Below, one piece after another: positions 1 to 4,936 of a stretch of 5,039 nt of DNA. Under the pieces are notes generated by a model that saw only the letters and a list, made by a program, of their open reading frames with translations, made no database searches and was not told the origin of the DNA. Position numbers and translations under genes: made by a program. Every line of letters starts with the position of its first letter. Within the stretch, counting starts at the first letter, position 1. This stretch comes from Verrucomicrobiota bacterium (GTDB lineage: Bacteria; Verrucomicrobiota; Verrucomicrobiia; Verrucomicrobiales; DEV007): contig JAADHD010000222.1 in assembly GCA_013152075.1 (NCBI GenBank), positions 1 to 5,039 of the forward strand, read 5' to 3'.

Positions 1-821
1 ATGTCAGCGGCGTGCATCGCGTGCGCTATACCGGTGCGCCTAGTTATGTGCCGTTGGATGTAAGGTCGTGTGACAAAGGCGTGTTGTTGCGTTTTGGAGT
101 TGAGTTGGAAGAGGACATTGCTACGAGCCTTTTTTCTTACACCGTGGATCGCTGGAATTACCATCGCACAAAAGATTATGGGTCGGGCAATTACAAATTG
201 GACGACGAACCTGGGCAGGAAGCTTTGCCGGTGGCCAATGTTTATTTATCCAAGGATCGCAAAGCGGTGTTTCTGGCAATTCCGGATATGAAAATAGTGC
301 AGTCGATGGGGGTGACTTATCGCATGGCAGTGAAGACTGATTTGCCGGTGATCAGGAGCACTTACCTCACGGTTCACGGTTTGAAAAAAATGGATCTCAA
401 AAAAGAAGGTTTTGGTGATTTGAAACTTGATATGACTTTAAAAAAGGGAGCTGGCATGACAATGAAAACTCCGGATCCTTCGATTGAAGAGGGCAAGAAA
501 ATTTACCAGATGTTTGGTTGTATGGCTTGTCACACCGTCGATGGATCAGCAGCGAAGACCGTCGCCGAAGGGCTGGTGGTTGGACCGACATGGAAAGGCT
601 TGTGGGGGATTCGACGGGAGTTTGCCGATGGTTCGGTTTTGAAGAAGGTGGATGGTGCGTATATCAAGGAGTCGATTCTCGATCCTGGGCGTCTGGTGGT
701 GGCGGGTTTTGACGAAAAAGGGGAGGGTATGCCTCCATATCTCGGGGTGTTGAAGGAGTATCAGATTGAATCGATCATTCTCTATATCAAGTCCTTGCAG
801 GCTAAGAAGGGGAAAAAGTGA
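1..821 (+). CDS. C-terminal part of a secreted dehydrogenase-type protein with a class I cytochrome c domain (5' end outside window)
   Basis: The reading frame is open from base 3 to a TGA at 819-821, so the gene starts left of the window; the GTG at 12 is internal, not a start. Residues are counted from that GTG codon. Residues 1-125 resemble the beta-sandwich module at the end of PVC glucose/sorbosone-dehydrogenase-like proteins: RVRYTG near the start, VDRWNY and KDYGSGNY around residues 45-61, and a strand ending VFLAIPD at 87-92. From about residue 157 a class I cytochrome c domain follows, with haem-attachment motif CMACH (residues 170-174, bases 519-533) and probable axial Met240 in GEGMPPY. 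It ends in a Lys-rich tail, KKGKK. The likely role is passing electrons from a periplasmic sugar or alcohol oxidation to a carrier. The catalytic part is unseen, so the substrate and the presence of a propeller are inference. The methyltransferase starts 17 bases downstream. Confidence 0.85.
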   Translation, partial: VSGVHRVRYTGAPSYVPLDVRSCDKGVLLRFGVELEEDIATSLFSYTVDRWNYHRTKDYGSGNYKLDDEPGQEALPVANVYLSKDRKAVFLAIPDMKIVQSMGVTYRMAVKTDLPVIRSTYLTVHGLKKMDLKKEGFGDLKLDMTLKKGAGMTMKTPDPSIEEGKKIYQMFGCMACHTVDGSAAKTVAEGLVVGPTWKGLWGIRREFADGSVLKKVDGAYIKESILDPGRLVVAGFDEKGEGMPPYLGVLKEYQIESIILYIKSLQAKKGKK

Positions 822-838
822 GTGTTTAGCACTTAGTC

Positions 839-1612
839 ATGAACACAACTACACCACCTAGCTCTTCGGCAGCGCAATCAGAGGAGACTCGACCTCATCC
901 AGCTCTCACTGAACACTATGATGACTTAGAAAATAAACAGTCATTTTTACGCAAAGCCTTTGATGATGCGGCACCGTATTATGAAGGCATCGCTAAATGG
1001 GGGTGGTTTGGTTCTGGGCATTCTTATCGTAAAGATGCCTTGCAGCGCGCGGGCTTGAAACCTGGAATGAGAGTCATTGACGTGGCATCGGGTACTGGTC
1101 CGACAGCGCGAGCGGTGATTGATATTGTGGGAAGTGATGATTTGGTCACTTGTATTGAACCCAGTGCGGGCATGTTGGCAGAGTCTAAGAAACTAATCGC
1201 ATCGGTTCATCATCAGGCGATGGCAGATGATATGCCGGTGGATGACAATGCCTTTGATTTTCTGACCATGGGTTTTGCCTTGCGTCATGTGGAAGATTTG
1301 GGTAGCGCGTTCGAAGAGTTTTATCGTGTATTAAAGCCAGGGGGAAGCGTAGTCATTTTAGACATTACCTTGCCCAAAAATCGTGTGGGTTGCTGGCTGA
1401 TGAAGATATATTTTAAGCATATTTTACCCACTTTGACGCGAGTGTTTACCCGTAACGAAGCGGCGAGTTATTTGATGTCGTATTATTGGGATACCATGGA
1501 TCAGATGGTGCCACGCGAGACGGTGTTGGAAACTTTACGCAAAGCAGGTTTTACCGAAGTTGATGAAATCGAGGTATTGGCTGTTTTCACTGAATACAGG
1601 GGTGTCAAATAA
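839..1612 (+). CDS. UbiE/MenG-like class I SAM-dependent methyltransferase
   Basis: A 257-residue Rossmann-fold methyltransferase. SAM motif I is VIDVASGTG (79-87), the acidic post-I residue is E107, motif II lies in DDMPVDDNAFDF (130-141), FALRHVED (146-153) corresponds to the FGLRNV segment of UbiE, and RVLKPGG (163-169) with LDITLP is the motif III region. The C-terminus TEYRGVK resembles the HRGYK ending of UbiE/MenG. Length matches that family, which C-methylates demethylmenaquinone or the ubiquinone precursor. The match is not perfect: the N-terminal UbiE signature (YD-x-MN...S...H..W) is replaced by YYEGIAKWGWFGSGH, and YYWDTMDQMVP (215-225) has no counterpart I know in true UbiE, so the methyl acceptor is uncertain. 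The first 28 residues are Ser/Thr/Pro-rich and probably disordered. The start is well fixed, because an in-frame TAG lies at 827-829 with no other start between. No clear ribosome binding site is seen; a purine run at 807-818 is too distant. It is probably co-transcribed with the cytochrome gene. Confidence 0.88.
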   Translation: MNTTTPPSSSAAQSEETRPHPALTEHYDDLENKQSFLRKAFDDAAPYYEGIAKWGWFGSGHSYRKDALQRAGLKPGMRVIDVASGTGPTARAVIDIVGSDDLVTCIEPSAGMLAESKKLIASVHHQAMADDMPVDDNAFDFLTMGFALRHVEDLGSAFEEFYRVLKPGGSVVILDITLPKNRVGCWLMKIYFKHILPTLTRVFTRNEAASYLMSYYWDTMDQMVPRETVLETLRKAGFTEVDEIEVLAVFTEYRGVK

Positions 1613-1620
1613 GAAGGTAT

Positions 1621-1634
1621 TGCCCGGAGGGGCA
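1621..1634. other. Short GC hairpin just after the methyltransferase stop
   Basis: TGCCC and GGGCA pair across the tetraloop GGAG. The stem can extend to seven pairs with A1619-T1636 and one wobble. It lies nine bases after the stop codon, where a terminator would be expected, but no T-run follows directly; the nearest is ATTTTTT at 1668-1674. It also overlaps the G-rich direct repeat at 1625-1642, so it may belong to that repeat rather than act as a terminator. Confidence 0.3.
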
Positions 1635-1642
1635 GTCCTGAA
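1625..1642 (+). repeat. G-rich direct repeat, copy 1
   Basis: CGGAGGGGCAGTCCTGAA is matched by CGGAGGGGGCAGTCCTTGAA at 1871-1890 in the same orientation, with two single-base insertions. The two copies lie on either side of the inverted CGCGGAT element in the same spacer. Function is unknown. They may be part of a larger composite repeat, or a relic of duplication around an insertion. Confidence 0.5.
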
Positions 1643-1704
1643 TGACACAGCATTAAGCGACAGCGCGATTTTTTCCTGACCTCCATCTGGCTGCGTTTTT
1701 TTAC

Positions 1705-1730
1705 CGCGGATTTCGCGGATGCACGCGGAT
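1705..1730 (+). repeat. CGCGGAT-triplet repeat, copy 1
   Basis: Three exact CGCGGAT heptamers start at 1705, 1714 and 1724, that is 9 and then 10 bases apart. The same rhythm recurs in the copies at 1830-1855 (opposite strand) and 3546-3571. An A/G-rich tail (AATAAGAAAA) follows, as in the other copies. I recall similar short tandem-unit repeats in intergenic regions of several bacterial groups, but I know of no established function. Confidence 0.75.
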
Positions 1731-1829
1731 AATAAGAAAAAAGGAAATGAGATTGAAGTTGGAACTAGATTCCACAAGGGGCTTGTAAGCTTTTGTAGTT
1801 TCTTATGCGAATGTTGAAAATCAATTCTT

Positions 1830-1855
1830 ATCCGCGTCAATCCGCGAAATCCGGG
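1830..1855 (-). repeat. CGCGGAT-triplet repeat, copy 2 (inverted)
   Basis: Read on the minus strand, heptamers occupy 1855-1849 (CCCGGAT, one mismatch), 1846-1840 and 1836-1830 (both exact CGCGGAT), again 9 and 10 bases apart, followed by an AAGAA tail. It is inverted with respect to copy 1, 99 bases away, and the two form the arms of the palindromic element. Confidence 0.75.
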
Positions 1856-1870
1856 GTTAATTTTTTCCGG

Positions 1871-1890
1871 CGGAGGGGGCAGTCCTTGAA
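1871..1890 (+). repeat. G-rich direct repeat, copy 2
   Basis: This is the second copy of the motif at 1625-1642, with one extra G and one extra T. It is preceded by A-T6-CC (1860-1868). A related string, A-T6-C followed by GGGAGGGGCA, occurs at 3609-3627 downstream of the third CGCGGAT-triplet copy, which suggests that the T-run and G-rich motif often travel with the triplet repeat. Confidence 0.5.
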
Positions 1891-2024
1891 ATCAAAGGTT
1901 TCATTAATTCTCTTGCTCATTGTCCTATGCTTTCTTGTAACACCCTTTCTGGTTGTATCATTTCAGCCTGAGAAAACGAAGTAGGCTTTTTGACGCGGCA
2001 TTTTTTTTGTGGGAAGCTGTGGGA
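1891..2024 (+). promoter_or_regulatory. Probable promoter/leader region of the amidohydrolase gene
   Basis: After the repeats, 134 bases remain before the preferred start at 2025. They contain T-rich sequence and no convincing sigma-70 promoter: TTGCTC (1913-1918) with TGTAAC (1936-1941), 17 bases apart, is the best pair and is weak. GGGAAG at 2011-2016, eight bases before the ATG, is a plausible ribosome binding site and supports the 2025 start. A run of eight T at 2001-2008 is also present. The palindromic element upstream probably separates this gene's transcription from the methyltransferase unit. Confidence 0.3.
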
Positions 2025-3374
2025 ATGAAATTTCTGATTCAATGTACTTTCGCGCTATGCTTATGGTCAAGTTGGCTGTGTCCGAATAGCGAGGCGCAAT
2101 CTCAATCCCAATCGCAAAAATACATTCTGGAGAAACGGGATCAGGATTACGATTATCTGTTTGATCTCTATCAGCATTTGCACCGCAATCCTGAGTTGTC
2201 GTTTCACGAAGAGAAAACTTCCCGACGCATTGCCGCCGAGCTTAAAAAGGCGGGTTTCACGGTCACGGAAAAAGTGGGTGGTTTTGGTTTGGTTGGAGTT
2301 CTTAAAAATGGCAAGGGGCCGACCATTTTATTACGCACAGATCTTGATGCATTGCCAGTTCGGGAGGAAACCGGAAAGCCTTACGCCAGTAAACTTGAAA
2401 CCAAGGATGATGCTGGCAAAACGGTGGCGCTGATGCACGCCTGCGGACACGACATTCATATGGCCGCTTTTGTGGGAGCTGCGCGTCTGTTGAGTGAGAT
2501 CAAGGATCAGTGGCAGGGCACCTTGTTGATGATTGCCCAACCTGCTGAGGAGCGAGGGGCGGGTGCTCGGGCGATGTTGAAAGATGGTTTGTTCGAGCGT
2601 TTCCCCAAACCGGATTATTGTATTGCCCAGCATGTGGCGGCTACGCTGGAGGCAGGTAAAGTAGCCTGTGTTTCAGGTTATGCGCTGGCTAATGTTGATT
2701 CGGTGGATATCACTGTGCGTGGACGTGGCGGGCATGGTGCGGCACCGCATACAACCAAGGACCCTGTTGTTTTAGCTTCTCAGATCGTCATCGCGTTGCA
2801 GACGATCGTAAGCCGGGAAACCAAACCAACAGACTCGGCAGTTGTGACGGTGGGATCAATTCACGGGGGAGCCAAACACAATATCATTCCCAACGAAGTG
2901 AAGTTGCAACTGACTTTGCGTTCTTACACAGACGAAGTGCGAGAGCATACGATTGCCGCGATCAAAAGAATCACTAAAGGACTGGCAGAAGCAGCGGGCT
3001 TGCCGGAAAACCTGTTGCCGGTCGTGGCGGTCAAAAACGAATACACCCCGGCGACTTACAATGACCCCGACTTGGTAACGCGGCTAAGAAAGAATCTTGA
3101 GCTGATGATAGGCAAGGAAAACGTGGTCACCGCCGATCCGGTGATGGCAGGTGAGGATTTCAGTGAATACGGCCGCACTGAAGATGAAATTCCAATCTGT
3201 ATTTTTTGGTTGGGAGGCGTCGAAACTGAAGCGATGAAGGACAGTTTGAGCAGCGGTCAAGCCCTGCCATCATTGCATTCGTCCTTGTTTGCCCCCGATC
3301 CGGAACCAACCATCAAAACTGGAGTGGCTAATTTGGTCTCGGCGGTATTGAGTTTGGCGGGCAAGGCTGAGTAG
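2025..3374 (+). CDS. Exported M20-family (M20D type) amidohydrolase/peptidase
   Basis: A 449-residue zinc-type amidohydrolase of the hippurate / N-acyl-amino-acid / IAA-amino-acid hydrolase group, expected to cleave an amide bond in an N-acylated amino acid or similar substrate. Visible motifs in order: HRNPELSF (53-60), RTDLDALP (104-111), HACGHD (138-143, metal ligands Cys140 and His142), catalytic/metal glutamates E175-E176 in QPAEE, His203, GGHGAAPH of the dimerisation (lid) domain (235-242), HNIIPNE (285-291), AGEDFS (375-380) and the last ligand His418 in LHSS. All expected catalytic residues are present and the length is usual plus a leader. The N-terminus MKFLIQCTFALCLW is a signal peptide, with probable cleavage after SEA (residue 24), so the enzyme acts outside the cytoplasm. 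A short Ser-Gln repeat (25-31) follows. A TTG at 1953 would add 24 residues ahead of the signal peptide and is less likely. The exact substrate cannot be read from the sequence. Confidence 0.92.
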   Translation: MKFLIQCTFALCLWSSWLCPNSEAQSQSQSQKYILEKRDQDYDYLFDLYQHLHRNPELSFHEEKTSRRIAAELKKAGFTVTEKVGGFGLVGVLKNGKGPTILLRTDLDALPVREETGKPYASKLETKDDAGKTVALMHACGHDIHMAAFVGAARLLSEIKDQWQGTLLMIAQPAEERGAGARAMLKDGLFERFPKPDYCIAQHVAATLEAGKVACVSGYALANVDSVDITVRGRGGHGAAPHTTKDPVVLASQIVIALQTIVSRETKPTDSAVVTVGSIHGGAKHNIIPNEVKLQLTLRSYTDEVREHTIAAIKRITKGLAEAAGLPENLLPVVAVKNEYTPATYNDPDLVTRLRKNLELMIGKENVVTADPVMAGEDFSEYGRTEDEIPICIFWLGGVETEAMKDSLSSGQALPSLHSSLFAPDPEPTIKTGVANLVSAVLSLAGKAE

Positions 3375-3375
3375 T

Positions 3376-3417
3376 TCTCATTCAGGTTTTTCAAATGCCA
3401 TGAAGTGCTGAATGGGA
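3376..3417 (+). terminator. Hairpin directly after the amidohydrolase stop, possible terminator
   Basis: TCTCATTCAG (3376-3385) pairs with CTGAATGGGA (3408-3417) in a 10-pair stem with one G-U wobble. The 22-base loop can itself form a small TTCA/TGAA stem. It begins two bases after the stop codon at 3372-3374. No proper U-tract follows (only TCTCTTTGTGTTT at 3431-3443), so Rho-independent termination is possible but not typical. Confidence 0.4.
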
Positions 3418-3470
3418 AGGGGTTTCAGGGTCTCTTTGTGTTTGAGTCCGAGGCTTCCATTTCTAGGATT

Positions 3471-3519
3471 GATCATTCTCCATATTAAGTCTTTGCAGGC
3501 TAAAAAGGGTAAGAAAAGA
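3471..3519 (+). pseudogene. Relic of a cytochrome-c gene 3' end (paralogue of the gene at 1-821)
   Basis: These 49 bases match 773-821, the last 15 codons and stop of the first gene, at 41 of 49 positions without gaps. The frame reads IILHIKSLQAKKGKK against IILYIKSLQAKKGKK in the intact gene. Of seven differing sense codons six are synonymous; the seventh is Tyr to His, and the stop TGA has become AGA. Similarity fades immediately on both sides, and no haem motif or other part of the parent is nearby. This pattern suggests a paralogous gene that diverged while still under protein selection and was later almost wholly deleted. The remaining frame runs on to a TAG at 3571-3573. Confidence 0.7.
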
Positions 3520-3545
3520 GTAGAGAGTTGCTGGGGGAGAGGGGC

Positions 3546-3571
3546 CGCGGATTGCGCGGATAAGCGCGGAT
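3546..3571 (+). repeat. CGCGGAT-triplet repeat, copy 3
   Basis: Exact CGCGGAT heptamers start at 3546, 3555 and 3565, the same 9/10-base spacing as in the copies at 1705-1730 and 1830-1855, and an AGGAAAGAA tail follows. This copy is single, with no inverted partner in the convergent spacer, and lies 26 bases after the cytochrome gene relic. Confidence 0.75.
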
Positions 3572-3622
3572 AGGAAAGAATAGAATTGATCCTTTGCCAC
3601 GAGGAAGTATTTTTTCTGGGAG

Positions 3623-3642
3623 GGGCAAGCTGCTGCTTGTCC
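3623..3642. other. Hairpin in the convergent intergenic region
   Basis: GGGCAAGC (3623-3630) and GCTTGTCC (3635-3642) form an eight-pair stem with one G-U wobble and a TGCT loop. It lies 14 bases beyond the stop of the minus-strand FG-GAP gene, so it could help end that transcript. However, no U-run follows on the minus strand, and the T6 tract at 3610-3615 lies on the plus-strand 5' side. Terminator function is therefore uncertain. Confidence 0.4.
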
Positions 3643-3656
3643 GTAATTGTCTTTAA

Positions 3657-4823
3657 TTAGGGTTTACTGAAAAATATTTTCAGGTTTTTGGTTTGGCGGG
3701 CGGCGGCGACGATGTCGGCTTTGCCATCACCATTGAGATCGGCGGCTTTGATGTCTTCGACGGCCAGTTGCTCGCCTGAGACTTTTGTTTCCCGCCATTG
3801 CTTTCCGTCTTTGTCCATCGGGGTGAAAAATTTGATTCCCGGTGTTCCCTTGGGATGCATGGCGCGCCAACCGACTACGATCTGGTCCGAACCGATGCCT
3901 AGGTAGTCGGCGACGGCGATGGCGTGGCCATCGATTAAAGCATCATCGAGAACCGATAATTTGCTCCACAGGCCGTCGCCGCTATCGGGTTGAACATAAA
4001 CAGAAGAACTGACGCCGTGCATGGGTTCTATGGTAACGATGAAACGTTTGCCATTTGGCAGGCGACCGTCACGAATTTCGCCTGCGAAGTCTTTAGTCAG
4101 CTGCCGGGAGATCCATTTGCCATTTTTGCGATCAAAGTGCCAGACGCCTTCTTTGCTGGCGGTGATTAACTCTTCTTCAGGGTCGTCATCCCAGTTCACC
4201 GGATGGAAGTTGTGAGAGAGGTGGGTGAAGTCGCCGATGACTTTGGTTTTCCATTCGCTTTTGACATCTGTAGGTTTGATATACTCGAGCATTCTTAAGC
4301 CCGGGCCGACACCTTCCACGCTGCCGCGTCCGCGTAGTGGTTTGACTGCTAGAGTGAACTTTTCCTTTGCTCCCTTGAGCCAATGCATGCGATGGGTGTT
4401 GGGTTCGTTGTAAAGTTTCACCGGTGTCCACAACTGGGTGCGGTCTGCAGGTGGGATGAGATAAAAAACCGCGCCGTCCTTTTGGGTTTCGCGGAAATTC
4501 CACTGACCGCCGGTGGCGATTTCGCATTTTCCGTCACCGTCGATATCCCTGGCGGTGACGCAGACATTGTCGCGTTCGGTCAGGTCTTTGGCGATGATGT
4601 GTTTTTTCCAAGTGGGGTTCTGATACCATTGGATAGTTTTTTTGTCAGCCAGAACAATGTCGATTTTGCCGTCACCGTCGACATCGGTCAGTTGCAGGCC
4701 GTAACCGATTTCGATCTGGTCGATTTCGACTTCGTTCCACTTGAATTCAGGTGGTTCGGCTGAATGCAGGGTGGCGCAGAGGGTGAGAACGAGCGAGAGG
4801 GTGGGGAGCAGGATTTTTTTCAT
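3657..4823 (-). CDS. Exported FG-GAP/VCBS-repeat beta-propeller protein
   Basis: The preferred start (ATG at 4823-4821) gives 388 residues beginning MKKILLPTLSLVLTLCATLHSA, a clear signal peptide with probable cleavage after Ala22. The frame stays open to 4910, but those 29 extra residues precede the signal peptide and are unlikely. At least three FG-GAP type Ca-binding loops are visible: DVDGDGKID (47-55), DIDGDGKCE (93-101) and DLNGDGKAD (362-370). Degenerate blade sequences lie near 208-220 and 304-317. This indicates a beta-propeller in the periplasm or on the cell surface. Histidines sit in conserved-looking turns: THRMHW (143-148), THLSHNFH (200-207), EPMHG (266-270) and DGHAIA (298-303). 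That is more like an enzyme pocket than a simple adhesion repeat; a lyase/dehydratase role like that of aldos-2-ulose dehydratase propellers is speculation. Cys16 is not in a good lipobox. No Shine-Dalgarno is seen. It is convergent with the amidohydrolase gene and divergent from the gene at the right edge. Confidence 0.85.
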   Translation of the reverse strand: MKKILLPTLSLVLTLCATLHSAEPPEFKWNEVEIDQIEIGYGLQLTDVDGDGKIDIVLADKKTIQWYQNPTWKKHIIAKDLTERDNVCVTARDIDGDGKCEIATGGQWNFRETQKDGAVFYLIPPADRTQLWTPVKLYNEPNTHRMHWLKGAKEKFTLAVKPLRGRGSVEGVGPGLRMLEYIKPTDVKSEWKTKVIGDFTHLSHNFHPVNWDDDPEEELITASKEGVWHFDRKNGKWISRQLTKDFAGEIRDGRLPNGKRFIVTIEPMHGVSSSVYVQPDSGDGLWSKLSVLDDALIDGHAIAVADYLGIGSDQIVVGWRAMHPKGTPGIKFFTPMDKDGKQWRETKVSGEQLAVEDIKAADLNGDGKADIVAAARQTKNLKIFFSKP

Positions 4824-4936
4824 TGGGTAAAAAGGTTGAAGAAGTGATGGGAATAGAACAGTGTTTGGGACTTTGCTCAAAATATGTTTACAAGAAATAG
4901 TGCGTGTCACTTATAAGGTGGCCACATCAAATTATC
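4824..4936. promoter_or_regulatory. Divergent intergenic region with candidate plus-strand promoter
   Basis: This 113-base gap separates the starts of two divergent genes, so it should hold promoters for both. On the plus strand TTTACA (4887-4892) and TATAAG (4912-4917) each match the sigma-70 consensus at five of six positions, with a longish 19-base spacing; the -10 end is 19 bases before the ATG at 4937. The TATAAG lies inside the palindrome CTTATAAG (4910-4917). On the minus strand GTGACA (4909-4904) resembles a -35 box, but only a poor -10 follows. No ribosome binding site is evident before either start. Confidence 0.35.

Larger units (their letters stand above)
1701..1860. repeat. Palindromic (MITE-like) intergenic element made of two inverted CGCGGAT-triplet arms
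   Basis: The arm at 1701-1733 and the reverse complement of the arm at 1828-1860 are near copies, each beginning TTA(A)CC and carrying three heptamers with the same spacing. The terminal arms are symmetric about position 1780, and a small hairpin (ACAAG 1774-1778, CTTGT 1782-1786) sits at that centre. The roughly 100 bases between the arms are AT-rich, with no coding potential and no other strong symmetry. No transposase or clear target-site duplication is seen, so a mobile origin is inference. In RNA the arms could form a long stem. Together with the flanking bases this element fills most of the gap between the methyltransferase and the amidohydrolase (1613-2024). Confidence 0.6.

Noticed and set aside
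1661..1674. Rho-independent terminator at GCGACAGCGC plus T6 after the methyltransferase gene
   Set aside because: The T-run is good, but only a three-pair stem can form, too weak to call.
1535..1840. 101-codon minus-strand open frame overlapping the methyltransferase end and the palindromic element
   Set aside because: It reads through the repeat arm and antisense to a clear gene; its composition is that of a shadow frame and no domain is recognisable.
1705..1855. CRISPR-like array
   Set aside because: The units are seven bases with 2-3-base linkers, and two copies are inverted; there are no spacers of CRISPR length and no cas genes.
1953..2024. TTG start that would extend the amidohydrolase by 24 residues
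   Set aside because: It would place a charged segment before an obvious signal peptide. The ATG at 2025 has a ribosome-binding-site-like GGGAAG and starts the signal peptide directly.
4186..4527. 113-codon minus-strand frame inside the FG-GAP gene
   Set aside because: It is out of frame with the real gene, with an Arg/His/Pro-rich composition typical of a shadow frame.
4383..4763. 126-codon plus-strand frame opposite the FG-GAP gene
   Set aside because: Its Val/Asp-rich peptide is the antisense reading of the DGDGK-type loops; a shadow of the real gene.
4776..4778. Lipoprotein signal around Cys16 of the FG-GAP protein
   Set aside because: The residues before the cysteine (LTL) do not form a lipobox, and a better signal peptidase I site follows at Ala22.
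4824..4910. Upstream ATG extending the FG-GAP protein by 29 residues
   Set aside because: The extension precedes the MKKILL signal peptide and would consume most of the divergent promoter gap.
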